Below, in pieces: positions 16,258-26,161 of a DNA stretch of 64,000 bases. Position numbers and translations under genes: made by a program. Numbering within the stretch: position 1 is the first letter of the stretch; the number at the start of each line of letters is the position of its first letter. The notes under the pieces were generated by a model, which saw nothing but the letters and a program-made list of their open reading frames with translations, had not been told where the DNA came from and ran no database searches. Source of the DNA: Methanobacterium veterum (GTDB taxonomy: Archaea > Methanobacteriota > Methanobacteria > Methanobacteriales > Methanobacteriaceae); contig NZ_KN050693.1 of assembly GCF_000745485.1 (NCBI RefSeq), positions 700,183 to 764,182 of the forward strand, given 5' to 3'.

Positions 16258-17787
16258 ATGCTTCAAAATATCATTGATGAATTACATATATATGAAAAAA
16301 AGGTTTTAAAGGGATTAGAATCATTAGATTATGAATCTGCACCTGAAAAGATAGCTGAAACTCAAGATTTAAATATTAAATCTGTGATGAGTGCAGCTGG
16401 TTCTTTAGAATCTAAAGGGCTTATAGAAGTACAGAAAGATGTTGATGAAATAATCAGTTTAAGCGACACTGGAAAAGAATACGCTGAAGAAGGTTTACCT
16501 GAGAGAAAAATACTGAGGGTCTTAAATGAGGAAGGGTCTATTCCTATGAAGGATATAGGCAGTAAGGCTGATTTAGATTCTTCTGAAGTTAAAGTGGCTA
16601 TAGGATGGCTGCGTAAAAAGAAATGGGCCGTAATTGACAAAGGAACTGTGAAAATAACTGAAGAAGGAAAAGAAGCAGTATCTAAGGAATATACCGATGA
16701 AATGCTGCTGGATAAACTTTTAGATGCAAACAAAATGCTCCTTTTCAACCCTACTCAGTTGATTAAAGAAGGGTTTGACCTTTTAAGGAAAAGAAAAGGG
16801 ATAATTCATGTAAAAAAAGAGCCCAAGTACAACTTAAAAGTAACAGAAAAAGGAAAGGAACTCCTTGCTATAGGAATAGAAATCAGGGAAGAGGCAACCC
16901 AGTTAACCCATGAGCAGTTAAAAACAGGGTCATGGAAAAACCTGAAATTTAGAGGTTACGATGTCCACGCAGAATATCCTGAATTTTTCCCTGGAAAGAT
17001 GCATCCTCTACAGAGAACAATTGAAGATATAAGGCAAATATTCCTTAAAATGGGATTTACAGAATCCAAGGGTTCAATTTTAGAATCAGCATTTTGGAAC
17101 TTTGACTGCCTGTTCCAGCCTCAAGATCACGCAGCACGTGAAATGCAGGACACTTTTTATATCAAAGAGCCGAGAACTGTAAATCTCCCCTCAAATGAAC
17201 TTGTAGAAAATGTTCGCAGGGCCCATGAAAATGGTGGAATGACAGGTTCTGAAGGATGGGGCTATTCATGGGATGTTGATGTCGCAAAACAGTCAGTGCT
17301 CAGGACCCACACAACATGTTTATCTACAAGATATTTAGCAGAACACGAACCCCCTCTCAAGATGTTTTCAGTTGGAAGGGTCTTTAGAAGAGAAACTATA
17401 ACCTATAAACACCTTCCTGAGTTTCACCAGGTTGAAGGAATTGTAGCTGCAGAAGATCTTACCTTTAAAAACTTACTTGGTTATTTAAAGGAATTTTACC
17501 GTAAATTAGGATTTAAAGCCAGGTTCAGGCCTGCATATTTTCCTTACACATATCTATCGGTTGAGTCTGAGATTTACCTTCCAGATAAAAAGACATGGAT
17601 AGAACTGGGAGGATCGGGAATGTTCCGTCCAGAAGTTTTAGAACCTCTGGGAGTTGAAACACCTGTTGCAGCATTTGGTATCGGGATCGAAAGGCTTGCA
17701 ATGTTAAGGCTTGGCATTAAAGATATAAGAATGCTTTATAAGAGTGATATCGGCTGGTTAAGAGATTTACCAGTTATACTGGATTAA
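16258..17787 (+). CDS. pheS: Phenylalanyl-tRNA synthetase alpha subunit
   Basis: A 509-aa archaeal/eukaryal-type class II synthetase subunit that charges tRNA-Phe as part of an alpha2-beta2 enzyme. Residues 1-200 are tandem winged-helix DNA/RNA-binding-like domains, typical of the archaeal form. The catalytic core has motif 2 ([19 protein letters not shown]) and motif 3 ([15 protein letters not shown]). AGGGAG before ATG 16258 sets the start. The beta-subunit gene pheT is not in the window. The upstream repeats may control expression, but that is inference. Confidence 0.97.
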   Translation: MLQNIIDELHIYEKKVLKGLESLDYESAPEKIAETQDLNIKSVMSAAGSLESKGLIEVQKDVDEIISLSDTGKEYAEEGLPERKILRVLNEEGSIPMKDIGSKADLDSSEVKVAIGWLRKKKWAVIDKGTVKITEEGKEAVSKEYTDEMLLDKLLDANKMLLFNPTQLIKEGFDLLRKRKGIIHVKKEPKYNLKVTEKGKELLAIGIEIREEATQLTHEQLKTGSWKNLKFRGYDVHAEYPEFFPGKMHPLQRTIEDIRQIFLKMGFTESKGSILESAFWNFDCLFQPQDHAAREMQDTFYIKEPRTVNLPSNELVENVRRAHENGGMTGSEGWGYSWDVDVAKQSVLRTHTTCLSTRYLAEHEPPLKMFSVGRVFRRETITYKHLPEFHQVEGIVAAEDLTFKNLLGYLKEFYRKLGFKARFRPAYFPYTYLSVESEIYLPDKKTWIELGGSGMFRPEVLEPLGVETPVAAFGIGIERLAMLRLGIKDIRMLYKSDIGWLRDLPVILD

Positions 17788-17845
17788 GTTTTGACTTTTT
17801 CCAGTTATTCTATTATTTTTAGGTAGTTACAAAATTTAAAAATTA

Positions 17846-17977
17846 ATTTTAATTAGTAATAAATGTAAAATAGCTTTTTAAATGCTTTTTTTAACACTAG
17901 AATTAAATCCATTTTTTTAAGGGATTTATATTTAAAAAACCAGTTTTAATTAATAATAAATGTAAAACAACTTTTCA
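17846..17977. repeat. Pair of ~33-bp direct repeats downstream of pheS
   Basis: TTTTAATTAGTAATAAATGT with 13 further similar bases occurs at 17846-17880 and, with a few changes, at 17944-17977. The gap between pheS and the convergent SemiSWEET gene has nothing else recognisable. Confidence 0.5.
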
Positions 17978-18000
17978 GGTACTATTGGAGATTAAATTTG

Positions 18001-18273
18001 TTATTCTTTATGAGATCGGTATTTATATATTATAAATAGTGTTGCAGCTCCTAGAACAGCTCCTACTGCGTTTGGAACTATGATAAATGAATTGTTTATT
18101 CCAAAGCCATAAGTAACCCAGCATATGCCGTTTATTATCATCATTCCATATATGATTGGAGAAACTCCATGGGATGTTTTATCTTTTATAATATCTCTAA
18201 TCTGGTCAACTGGGCTTATAAACATTATTATGGTAATAATGCTTGCAATTAGCCCTATTGTCTGTATGTCCAT
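18001..18273 (-). CDS. SemiSWEET-type sugar transporter subunit
   Basis: A 90-aa protein with three membrane helices and the family's proline-glutamine signature region (SPVDQIRDIIKDKTSHGVSP, residues 20-39) and the conserved PNAVGAVLG in the third helix. SemiSWEETs dimerise to form a sugar channel. It is convergent with pheS and transcribed alone. Substrate unknown. Confidence 0.85.
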   Translation of the reverse strand: MDIQTIGLIASIITIIMFISPVDQIRDIIKDKTSHGVSPIIYGMMIINGICWVTYGFGINNSFIIVPNAVGAVLGAATLFIIYKYRSHKE

Positions 18274-18465
18274 TCCTTTAAACCCTTATTTTTTTAGTTA
18301 TTATGGTATGGTTCAAGCTTTAAAGCATTATCTGGCTTTATGAATTCTATAAATTAATTTGTAAACAGTATTCTACTATTTGTTGAGTTTAGAAATTAAT
18401 CTAGTAGTATCTAGTAAGTTTAAATTAATAAAAATAAGTTTTGATTTCAATAAATGAGAAAAGGT

Positions 18466-20013
18466 TTAGCTTTGTAAAAGCGCTTTTCTCAGTTCTCTTA
18501 CAGACTCTGTAATTAAATCAACCCTTTCTACATTAATATTTTTCTTTTGCAGATAATCTGCAAGTTGTACGGGTGTTATAGTTTCTTCTACATCCAAAAG
18601 GAGAGCATCTGCTTCCTGTGATATTGTATATGCACCATAGTCAGCAAGGGCATTAGCTGCAGCTTCTAAATCATTTGTTTTCACACGATATGACCGTACT
18701 TTTTTCTCAATATCTGCAACATCTATATTTATTCTTTGAAGGTAAATAAGAATATGTTTTCCGAGTGTTTCTTCCATAATATCTAGATCTATGCTCTCTT
18801 TTTTCCGGTTTATACGAACTGATTGTGCAATTTGAGCTAAATCTCTTGCATGAGCGAAACTTGGCATTAAACCTTCTCCACCTTCAGAAATAGGAGTGTA
18901 AACTTTTAGAAACCTTTCTACAGCTTCTTCACTGCATGTTTCTTCTAAATCATTTAGATTCTTCCTGAAAACTTTGGCTAACTCATCAAGAGGGGGATTT
19001 GAAAGTAAAATGTGTAGGGGGGCCCTTCTTAAGTGAGCTTCATCCATTATGCTTATATCAAGGTTGGTGGAAAAAGCAGGTATGAAATGACTGTGTACGA
19101 CTACTGGAACTCCTCTTACGTAAATAACATCTTTTTTATTTTCCATAGGCACGATAAGCCTGTTTAAAATGAGTTCGTGGTCATCACGCTGCCTTCCAAG
19201 GTCGTCTATTAGAAGTACTCCTCCATTTGCTTTTATTATTGGTGAAGTTTCATAGACACCTTTATCTGGATTGTAGTTGGTTTCAAGTTTGTTTAAGCTA
19301 AGTTCAGCCCCTGTAAGTACGAATGGGGCGCGAATTTTGACCCATCTCGGATCTTCTGGCTGTTCGGGGGTTGCTTTATGGAAATCTGGGTCATAAAATT
19401 GGACTACTGCTCCACCAAATTCTATGAACTTTGGAACCACAAGTGGGGGGAGAAGGTCTGACATTTTACTTACTGTAAATGTTTTTCCTGTTCCTGGAGG
19501 TCCGTAGACAAAAATACCTTTGCCGATGGTACAGGATTCTAACAGTACCCTTTTTGCATGTTCTACACCTACAACATCTGCAAAAGTTTCTTCAATGACT
19601 TCTTCAGGTATTATTATTGGATGGCGCCCTTTTAATTGAGCCTCCATCATACTGTAATAATCATCGTATGAAACAGGTGCCATACCTATGTATGGGTTTT
19701 CTTCTAGCGCCCTTCTGGCTTTTTCATGTCCTTTTTTTGTCACAGTATACTCAACGCTTGAAAAGAGAAATCCACCACCTGTAGGTGCACAGAATCCATC
19801 TTCTTCCAGATCTCTGAGATTTTTTTCTAAAATGTCCCAGTGAATTCCGGTTATTTCATTCATTCTGCTGGTTTTAATAGTTCCATAACTTGATATGATT
19901 TTTAAAATTAAATTTTTAACAAAGCCTTCTGAGAGTTTAAGGTCTTCAATACATTTTGGTTGTTTAAGAATCTCAAATATCTGTTCCATTAAATCATCAT
20001 GATAATAATTCAT
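18466..20013 (-). CDS. AAA+ ATPase with N-terminal winged-helix domain
   Basis: A 515-aa ATPase. Residues 1-105 look like a winged helix (MNEITGIHWDILEKNLRDLEEDGF). Residues ~140-380 form an AAA+ module with Walker A (VYGPPGTGKTF), Walker B (GGVLLIDDLGRQ), a sensor-1 region (HFIPAFSTNLD) and a possible arginine finger (AHLRRAP). It resembles the ATPase-with-chaperone-activity group found beside pilus genes in bacteria, but no pilus genes are here. Probably cytoplasmic; target unknown. Confidence 0.75.
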   Translation of the reverse strand: MNYYHDDLMEQIFEILKQPKCIEDLKLSEGFVKNLILKIISSYGTIKTSRMNEITGIHWDILEKNLRDLEEDGFCAPTGGGFLFSSVEYTVTKKGHEKARRALEENPYIGMAPVSYDDYYSMMEAQLKGRHPIIIPEEVIEETFADVVGVEHAKRVLLESCTIGKGIFVYGPPGTGKTFTVSKMSDLLPPLVVPKFIEFGGAVVQFYDPDFHKATPEQPEDPRWVKIRAPFVLTGAELSLNKLETNYNPDKGVYETSPIIKANGGVLLIDDLGRQRDDHELILNRLIVPMENKKDVIYVRGVPVVVHSHFIPAFSTNLDISIMDEAHLRRAPLHILLSNPPLDELAKVFRKNLNDLEETCSEEAVERFLKVYTPISEGGEGLMPSFAHARDLAQIAQSVRINRKKESIDLDIMEETLGKHILIYLQRINIDVADIEKKVRSYRVKTNDLEAAANALADYGAYTISQEADALLLDVEETITPVQLADYLQKKNINVERVDLITESVRELRKALLQS

Positions 20014-20131
20014 TGAATCACCTTGAAAAAATAACTGAAAAATTACTTGTATATTATTGTCACTATTTTATAAACTTTTAAAGTATTTAATGTGCATTTT
20101 AGCGCGTTCTTATTTTCCTGATTTTTAATAA

Positions 20132-20812
20132 TTAGAGAATATCTTTAAGTTCGCCTATATGGGATATTACATCTATTTTTATGCCCTTTTCTTTAATGTA
20201 TTCCTTTTCAGACTCTTTTAATTCAGAATTAACAAGTATTGCAGACATTCCAACATTTACAGCACCTAATATGTCTTCACTGAACTTGTTACCAATCATG
20301 ACACATTTTCCCGCGTCACATCCCATTTTTTCAAGTGCACATTCAAAAATATGTTTATCTGGCTTTTCTGCACCTGCTTCTTCAGAGGTTATGACATGAT
20401 CAAAAAAGTGATGTAAATCAAGTCTTATCAATTTTTCCCACTGTTTAATGGTAATTCCGTTTGATATTACTCCTAAATCATAACCTTGCTTCTTCAGGTA
20501 AATTAAAGTGGATGTTGTCTGTGGAAACAGCCTTAAAAGTGCAAATTTAACATTGTGATAAGTAATCATTCCAAGTGCAATAAGAAGCGGTTTTTCTTCT
20601 CCAAAAATTCTTTTTGTTAATACATTGAAATGTTTATCATAGTTTGAGCCGTATTCATCAATAATTTCCCTTAAAACCTTATATGCTTCGTCAGTTGAAA
20701 GAGGTAAGCCTGCATCTACCATTACGTTAAGTGCAGCTCTCCTTGCAAGCTTTGCAAAACCAGAGGTATCATATAAAGTATCATCAATATCAAAAAAAAC
20801 TGCTTTTATCAT
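20132..20812 (-). CDS. HAD-superfamily hydrolase, subfamily IA (TIGR02253-like)
   Basis: A 226-aa phosphatase. Motif I is DIDDTLYDT (residues 8-16), motif II SNG in LGVISNGITIKQW, motif III Lys in AEKPDKHIFECAL, and motif IV GNKFSEDILGA. The helical cap lies between motifs I and II. Archaeal relatives include glyceraldehyde-3-phosphate phosphatase and general sugar-phosphate phosphatases. Probably monocistronic. Confidence 0.85.
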   Translation of the reverse strand: MIKAVFFDIDDTLYDTSGFAKLARRAALNVMVDAGLPLSTDEAYKVLREIIDEYGSNYDKHFNVLTKRIFGEEKPLLIALGMITYHNVKFALLRLFPQTTSTLIYLKKQGYDLGVISNGITIKQWEKLIRLDLHHFFDHVITSEEAGAEKPDKHIFECALEKMGCDAGKCVMIGNKFSEDILGAVNVGMSAILVNSELKESEKEYIKEKGIKIDVISHIGELKDIL

Positions 20813-21010
20813 TATTAAACACCTGCATAACTACAATGAATATAGTTGTAATTACAACTAATATATACTTAAGGAAAAATGAAATAAATTTAATTTTAAA
20901 CTTTTAAATCTATTTATATTCATTAAATTCTCTTAAAATCCAGTAACATATATTAAAATATATAATTTTTAAATTTAAAAAGGAGTTATAACTTTTTATT
21001 AAAAATAAAC

Positions 21011-21670
21011 TTAGAAAAATGCGTCGAGGCTGCTTTGCTTCTCTTTATGCAGTATCTCTTCTTCAGAGTATCCAAGAGCTTCTATTATTCTTCCAACGGC
21101 TGGAAGCACTTGATTTTCTATATAATAGTTGGGATCATATTTTGAAACATCCACATCTTCTATAGGTTCAGCTCGTTTGCTTATAGGTTCCCTTCCCTTT
21201 ACTACAACATATCTTATAATGGAACCTCTGCCCACATCTCTTCCTTTCTTTATGGATTTTCTCGCGGCTAAAACATGAGGAGCCATTTGAGTATATTCAT
21301 AGGGACCTTTAGTAAGCTGTGTATGGATCACTAAATCTTCTAATTCAACATTTCCCTTTTTAATATCTTCAATAACGCTTTTAATAATTTCCGCTGCTTT
21401 TTTAGGTGACGCTTCCTCTAAAATAGCACCGAGAACTTTTTGCTGGGTTTTTTTAGTTATTGGTGCCCAATCTCTTCTTACAAGTTCTAAACCTTTTACA
21501 ATTATGGTATTGTCTTCTTCAATAAGAGCGTATCTTTTTTTAGTGACAAAAAAGCCTCTTTTGAAAAATCCTTCATATTCAAGTTCCATTCCTTCTGGTA
21601 AATCCTTGTTTACAGATTGAAGGAACTTTTGAGCATTATCTAAAATTTCTTCGTTCAATAGGTACACCAA
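21011..21670 (-). CDS. polB2: DNA polymerase family B, small subunit PolB2 of the split enzyme
   Basis: About 215-219 aa, equal to the C-terminal palm/thumb part of a family-B replicative polymerase. Recognisable segments are [30 protein letters not shown] and the [24 protein letters not shown] end. Methanothermobacter encodes PolB as two polypeptides (MTH1208 and MTH208), and this matches the small one in length and content. The last residues QSSLDAFF form a PCNA-interacting (PIP) box. The large subunit is elsewhere. Start is uncertain: TTG 21670, GTG 21667, or TTG 21658, which has GGTG six bases upstream. The region upstream is a hairpin array, then rps8e. Confidence 0.9.
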   Translation of the reverse strand: MVYLLNEEILDNAQKFLQSVNKDLPEGMELEYEGFFKRGFFVTKKRYALIEEDNTIIVKGLELVRRDWAPITKKTQQKVLGAILEEASPKKAAEIIKSVIEDIKKGNVELEDLVIHTQLTKGPYEYTQMAPHVLAARKSIKKGRDVGRGSIIRYVVVKGREPISKRAEPIEDVDVSKYDPNYYIENQVLPAVGRIIEALGYSEEEILHKEKQSSLDAFF

Positions 21671-21682
21671 ATTATATTAGAA

Positions 21683-21858
21683 CCTCAAACGCTATGCGTT
21701 TGGGGCAACCGAAAATCAAAGCAAATAAAAATCTTCGATTTTTGTTCTTGAAGGAAATCTTAGATTTCCTGAACTGCAAAAACTACGTTTTTGCATGCGT
21801 CAAAATTGAAACTAACGAAAAACTTCGTTTTTCGTGCCCCAAAAATCTATGATTTTTG
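21683..21858. repeat. Hairpin array A: six perfect or near-perfect triloop palindromes
   Basis: Six hairpins in 176 bp between rps8e and polB2. Each has a 7-10 bp stem closed by C-G around exactly three bases: 21683-21705 (loop TAT, one T-G wobble), 21727-21743 (TTC), 21752-21770 (TTA), 21775-21795 (TAC), 21815-21835 (TTC), 21840-21858 (TAT). The stems differ in sequence, so pairing rather than sequence is kept. Linkers TTGAAGGAAATC, CCTGAACTGCAAAA, GCGTCAAAATTG and GAGGGATTTTGACAG recur in arrays at 38.3, 42.9 and 62.3 kb. Confidence 0.85.
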
Positions 21859-21905
21859 AGGGATTTTGACAGATTTTCGAGTGTAAATAGATGGTATTAA
21901 TTGAA

Positions 21906-22286
21906 TTATTCAATTAATACGCCGTTTATAACACCGTGCTGACCAGGTCTTGAGGTAACTTTGACTTTTCCTGCACTGGTTTCAATTACTGCACCTTTTG
22001 TTATAATGTTCCTACGTACAAAGTGAGTGTTTGCGCTGTTTTCGACAACGTTTAATATTTCTGCAACTTCTACTTTGTTTGTTTCAGGGTTCACTACGTT
22101 GATTTTGTTTTCGTTTGTGAGCCTGATTTTTTCGTTTCCACCTTTAGTTCTGATTTTTTTGACTTTTCTGTCTCCTATTTTGGTTTCTGCAGCTTCTTTT
22201 CCAAGTTCAGATTTCCTTTTGTTTTTGTTAAGCTTAGCACGTGCTCCACTTGGGGTTCTTAATGATTCTCCTTGCCAAATTGCCAT
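21906..22286 (-). CDS. rps8e: 30S ribosomal protein S8e
   Basis: A 126-aa archaeal/eukaryal small-subunit protein. It begins MAIWQGESLRTPSGARAKLN and has the C-terminal KVTSRPGQHGVINGVL, both standard for S8e. I use ATG 22286, not the earlier start at 22295, because GAGGTGA lies five bases before it and the family begins M-A-I-W-Q-G. A TATA-like box (TTTAAATATATTC on the minus strand) at 22331-22346 fits as its promoter. Confidence 0.97.
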   Translation of the reverse strand: MAIWQGESLRTPSGARAKLNKNKRKSELGKEAAETKIGDRKVKKIRTKGGNEKIRLTNENKINVVNPETNKVEVAEILNVVENSANTHFVRRNIITKGAVIETSAGKVKVTSRPGQHGVINGVLIE

Positions 22287-22330
22287 TATATTCACCTCAT
22301 TTATTAATTATGGTTGATTTTGTTACTTGA

Positions 22331-22785
22331 GAATATATTTAAATAGAATTTATTCAGTTTAAAGAATATTTCATTCTCAAAAAAGCACTATTTTAGAATA
22401 GTTGTATATTATATTAATTCTAGGACGCTTTATTTATAGCTATCCCTTAAATTAACTACTTCAAGATATTTCTCTGAATATATTTAAATATGTTTCTATA
22501 CATCTTTAAATACTAAATAAGATTTTGTTGATTAAAATAGTTATGTTTTATGTTATAAATGGTTAACGGAAATCATATACCTTTTGAAAAATATTCCAGT
22601 TCAAATACAGGAACTCTGCACAAAATCTATAGGATAACTTCTTATGAATTTGTAAATTAGACTAAAAAGAGTATTTTTATTTCATTTTAGGTGTTTATCC
22701 TTAAAAAAAATAAATGATTCATTTCTTTTTGTAACAATTAAATCATTTGATTACATTAGAACATATTCAGGAAATATATTTAAAT
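22331..22785. promoter_or_regulatory. Three copies of a TATA-like box in a 690-bp intergenic region
   Basis: GAATATATTTAAAT occurs at 22331-22344 and 22476-22489, and GAAATATATTTAAAT at 22771-22785. The first suits rps8e on the minus strand. The third could serve hypE but would leave a ~170-base leader. The rest of 22287-22977 is AT-rich with no ORF, tRNA or strong hairpin that I can see. Confidence 0.4.
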
Positions 22786-22977
22786 ATTGAAAGTTCAACT
22801 CACATTAAGTAAAAAAAATAATTCTTTAAACAGTAGGATAATAACAAGCCATATATATTTTAGTATGCTATTTATTAGTAATGGATTTTAATTTGTTCAT
22901 TAAAATCCTAAAAAGGACTTGATTTAAGATTAAGCTAAAACAGGAATACATAATAAACAAAAACAAAGGGTGAACTT

Positions 22978-23988
22978 ATGAAAATTAGCATGGCACACGG
23001 CGCTGGCGGAGAAATAATGCAGGGCCTAATATCAGATATTATACTGAGTAACATTAAAAACAAGAATGTCAATGGCGGAATAGGACTTGGAGAGCTTGAT
23101 GATGGCGCTACAATTCCCTTTGGCGAGTATGAAATCGTGATCAGTACAGATAGCCACACTGTTGATCCAATCTTTTTCCCTGGAGGAGATATTGGAAAAT
23201 TATCGATTACAGGAACTGTAAATGATGTATCTGTAATGGGAGCAAAACCTCTTGCGATTGCAAATGCAATGGTCATAAGTGAAGGATTTACAAGTGAAGA
23301 ATTCGAAAAGATCATAAAGTCAATGGGTGAAGCCTGTACTGAAGCTGGTGTGGCACTTGTAACTGGAGATACAAAGGTCATGGAGAAAGATAAACTTGAT
23401 AAAATAGTTATTTCTACAACAGGGATTGGAATAGCTAAAAAAGGTGAAATTACAAGTGATGCTTCCCTTGAAGTTGGAAATAAAATTATATTAACTGGAA
23501 GTGTTGGAGATCATGGTATTGCGCTCATGTCTTACCGTGAAGGGTTTGGATTTGAAACTGATTTAAAGTCAGATGTTGCACCAGTTTGGGAAATGATTGA
23601 AAAAGCTTTGGAAATTGGTGGAGTAAATGCAATGAAAGATCCAACAAGAGGAGGAATTGCAAATGCTTTAAATGAACTTGCATCCAAATCTGGTGTTGGA
23701 ATGATGGTTTATGAGGATAAAATTCCAGTTAAAGAACAGGTTATAGCAGCATCTGAGATGCTTGGAATTGACCCGTATGAAGTTGCAAATGAAGGTAAGG
23801 TAGTAATGGGTGTTGAAGCTGATAAAGCTGAAGAAATTCTTGAAGCTATAAGAAGTACCAAATATGGTAAAGATGCCCAGATTATTGGTGAAGTTACAGA
23901 TGATAAGCATGTAATTATTGAGACTTCACTTGGTGGAAAAAGAATTCTCGAAGCCCCAATAGCTGATCCTGTACCAAGGGTCTGCTAA
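22978..23988 (+). CDS. hypE: Hydrogenase expression/formation protein HypE
   Basis: A 336-aa enzyme that, with HypF, dehydrates a thiocarbamoylated cysteine to thiocyanate and supplies the CN ligands of [NiFe]-hydrogenase. The C-terminus is the expected PVPRVC, whose last Cys carries the cyano group. The N-terminal AIR-synthase-like ATP-binding region shows MAHGAGGEIMQGL and STDSHTVDPIFFPGGDIG. GGGTGA before the ATG supports the start. Other hyp genes are not adjacent. Confidence 0.97.
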   Translation: MKISMAHGAGGEIMQGLISDIILSNIKNKNVNGGIGLGELDDGATIPFGEYEIVISTDSHTVDPIFFPGGDIGKLSITGTVNDVSVMGAKPLAIANAMVISEGFTSEEFEKIIKSMGEACTEAGVALVTGDTKVMEKDKLDKIVISTTGIGIAKKGEITSDASLEVGNKIILTGSVGDHGIALMSYREGFGFETDLKSDVAPVWEMIEKALEIGGVNAMKDPTRGGIANALNELASKSGVGMMVYEDKIPVKEQVIAASEMLGIDPYEVANEGKVVMGVEADKAEEILEAIRSTKYGKDAQIIGEVTDDKHVIIETSLGGKRILEAPIADPVPRVC

Positions 23989-24097
23989 ACTTATTTTTTT
24001 AAAATTTGAACCTGATTTTAGTGCTCAGATTTTTGAGGAAATTATTTATAGCTAAAGAATAGATGGATTAATATTATAAGATAAGAGGGGTAACAGA

Positions 24098-24499
24098 ATG
24101 CAGGATTTATGGGGCAAACGTTTTGCAGCTTTAATAATAGATTTTTTAATTGTAATACTTATTACGTGGGTCTTTAGTGGTATTGTATATCCTTTACTTG
24201 CTGTAACAAATGCATTTGGAATTTTGAATTACTGGCTTATTGTAACTGCAGTGATTGTTATGGTTTATTTCACGTACTTTGAAGGAAAATTAGGTACAAC
24301 ACCAGGTAAAAGTGTGATGAAAATTGAAGTTGTTGTAGATGATGGTGAAATGAATTACCAGAAAGCTTTTATAAGAAATATATCTAAAATTTTGGGAATT
24401 CCGTTAATTTTGGATATTATAGTAGATTATATAGCTGGAAACTCAAAGTTAAGATATTTGGATGAAGTAGCAGGTACTGATGTTAAATTGAAAGCATAA
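24098..24499 (+). CDS. RDD-family membrane protein
   Basis: A 133-aa membrane protein. The conserved R-D pair of the RDD family is in KRFAALIIDFLIV near the N-terminus. Two long hydrophobic helices (about residues 10-35 and 42-62) precede TTPGKSVMKIEVV, the other conserved block, then a possible third helix. GAGGGG lies before the ATG. RDD proteins are suspected small-solute or cation transporters; role unproven. It sits between hypE and the two-component cluster. Confidence 0.8.
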   Translation: MQDLWGKRFAALIIDFLIVILITWVFSGIVYPLLAVTNAFGILNYWLIVTAVIVMVYFTYFEGKLGTTPGKSVMKIEVVVDDGEMNYQKAFIRNISKILGIPLILDIIVDYIAGNSKLRYLDEVAGTDVKLKA

Positions 24500-24688
24500 T
24501 GGGCTAAAAATGGTTTTTTAGTAGTTTGCTAATAGAAATTGGATTTATAATTTTTTATGAATGCTGAAAAATTTATTTTTTTGTATTACTTGCTTACTTT
24601 TAATCTTTTTTTGCTTATCAAGGCATATATTTAATAATACGTAATGGAATATACTTTTTTTGAAGTTATATTAAATAAGGGAGATACA

Positions 24689-25618
24689 ATGCCAGTTATT
24701 TCAAAATCCATATGGCGAAGAAAAAGGACATGGTTTGCACCGATATTTTTAGCAGCTATATTAATATTTATTCAGCTTTTTTACCAGCGTTTTGGAGCTT
24801 CATTTTCTGATAGCTATTATCAGCTAGTTATGATCATGTTTATAGCTATTGTAATAGCGTTTTTAGGGGAGCGAATTGAGAAAGTTAGAATTCTCAATGA
24901 AATGAATGAAAATTTAAAAAAAGAGAGTGAAAAACTTGAAGATGCTAATAAAGAATTAGAAGCATTTGCATATTCTGTTTCACATGATTTAAGAGTTCCT
25001 CTTAGAGCAATAGATGGTTTTTCCCGTATTGTAATTGAGGACTATGAGGACAAACTTGATGATGAGGGTAAAAGACTTTTAAACGTTGTCAGGGAAAATA
25101 CCCAGAAAATGGGCCAATTAATTGATGATATTCTTCTTTTATCCCGTGCAAGCCGCCAAGAAATGAGAATATCTCCTATAGACATGGAATCACTTGTAGA
25201 AAATATATTCAAAGAATTGAAACCTTCGATGGAGAATAGAGATGTTCAACTAGAAATTAAATCTCTTCCGCAGGCTTATGGCGATAGGACGCTAATTACT
25301 CAGGTTCTTACTAATCTTATTTCTAACTCTATTAAGTTTACAAGAATTAGGGAAAAAGCGGTTATTGAAGTGGGTGCAAAAGTAGGAAAAGATGAAAACA
25401 TTTATTATGTTAGAGATAACGGGGCCGGCTTTGATATGAAATATGTAAATAAGCTGTTTGGTCTGTTCCAGAGATTACACGGCGTTGATGAATTTGAAGG
25501 TACTGGTGTAGGACTTTCTATTGTTCAGCGCATTATCCGTAGACATGGAGGACGTGTCTGGGGAGAAGGAAAAATCGATAATGGAGCAACTATTTATTTC
25601 ACGCTTCCAAAGTCGTAG
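24689..25618 (+). CDS. Sensor histidine kinase (HisKA-HATPase), membrane-anchored
   Basis: About 309 aa. Two N-terminal membrane helices (roughly residues 13-33 and 42-62) with almost no extracellular loop lead through a short coiled coil to the H-box ([19 protein letters not shown]). Then come the N-box ([13 protein letters not shown]), G1 ([10 protein letters not shown]), F-box ([10 protein letters not shown]) and G2 (GTGVGLSIV). No PAS or other sensor domain is present. I use ATG 24689 because AGGGAG lies six bases before it. The stop codon lies inside a perfect hairpin (25606-25626). A response regulator follows. Confidence 0.9.
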   Translation: MPVISKSIWRRKRTWFAPIFLAAILIFIQLFYQRFGASFSDSYYQLVMIMFIAIVIAFLGERIEKVRILNEMNENLKKESEKLEDANKELEAFAYSVSHDLRVPLRAIDGFSRIVIEDYEDKLDDEGKRLLNVVRENTQKMGQLIDDILLLSRASRQEMRISPIDMESLVENIFKELKPSMENRDVQLEIKSLPQAYGDRTLITQVLTNLISNSIKFTRIREKAVIEVGAKVGKDENIYYVRDNGAGFDMKYVNKLFGLFQRLHGVDEFEGTGVGLSIVQRIIRRHGGRVWGEGKIDNGATIYFTLPKS

Positions 25619-25651
25619 ACTTTGGATGCCCGAAAATGCGGTGCATTTTCG
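25606..25651. repeat. Hairpin array D: two perfect 9-bp triloop palindromes over a stop codon
   Basis: TCCAAAGTC (25606-25614) pairs with its complement at 25618-25626 around GTA. Five bases on, CGAAAATGC (25631-25639) pairs with 25643-25651 around GGT. The first hairpin contains the last two codons and the TAG of the histidine kinase. It lies between the kinase and its response regulator, so it may also limit read-through or protect the mRNA end. Confidence 0.85.
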
Positions 25652-25706
25652 ACGGCTGCCTGATAAAATGGAATAATTTAAAGTTAATTGGTTAAGGAGA
25701 TATTAA

Positions 25707-26150
25707 ATGAATTTAAATGAAGTTGAAATCCTTCTTGTAGAGGATAACGAAACGGATGCTGAACTTACAATTAGAGCATTAAAAAGGAATAATCTTGCCA
25801 ATAAGTTAGTGTGGGCTAAAGACGGTGCTGAAGCTTTGGATTTTATATTTGGTGAGGGTGAATATTCTGAAAGGGATATAGAAAAAGGGCTTCCAAGATT
25901 GATATTACTTGACTTGAGAATGCCTAAAGTAGATGGTTTAGAAGTTCTTCAGACTATTAAAGCGGATGAAAGAACTAAAATGATCCCTGTAGTTGTCCTT
26001 ACTTCTTCTAAAGAAGATAGAGATATAGTAGAAAGTTATGAACTTGGAGTAAATAGTTACGTTAGTAAACCCGTTGAATTTGATGCATTTACAGAAGCTG
26101 TTTCAACACTTGGATTGTACTGGATGTTACTTAATAATCCACCAGAATAA
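25707..26150 (+). CDS. Single-domain response regulator (Rcp1-like)
   Basis: A 147-aa stand-alone receiver domain. The acidic pair is in [12 protein letters not shown], the phospho-acceptor Asp in [17 protein letters not shown], the Thr/Ser in [10 protein letters not shown] and the Lys in [12 protein letters not shown]. It has no output domain, as in CheY- and Rcp1-like proteins that hand the signal to partners. It sits between a membrane kinase and a receiver-kinase hybrid, 10 bp before the latter, so the three genes form a likely phosphorelay. Confidence 0.92.
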   Translation: MNLNEVEILLVEDNETDAELTIRALKRNNLANKLVWAKDGAEALDFIFGEGEYSERDIEKGLPRLILLDLRMPKVDGLEVLQTIKADERTKMIPVVVLTSSKEDRDIVESYELGVNSYVSKPVEFDAFTEAVSTLGLYWMLLNNPPE

Positions 26151-26161
26151 GAGAGAGTAAC

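Noticed and set aside
21011..21670. PolB2 as a truncated polymerase pseudogene
   Set aside because: The length, conserved motifs and PIP box match the known split-polymerase small subunit of Methanobacteriales.
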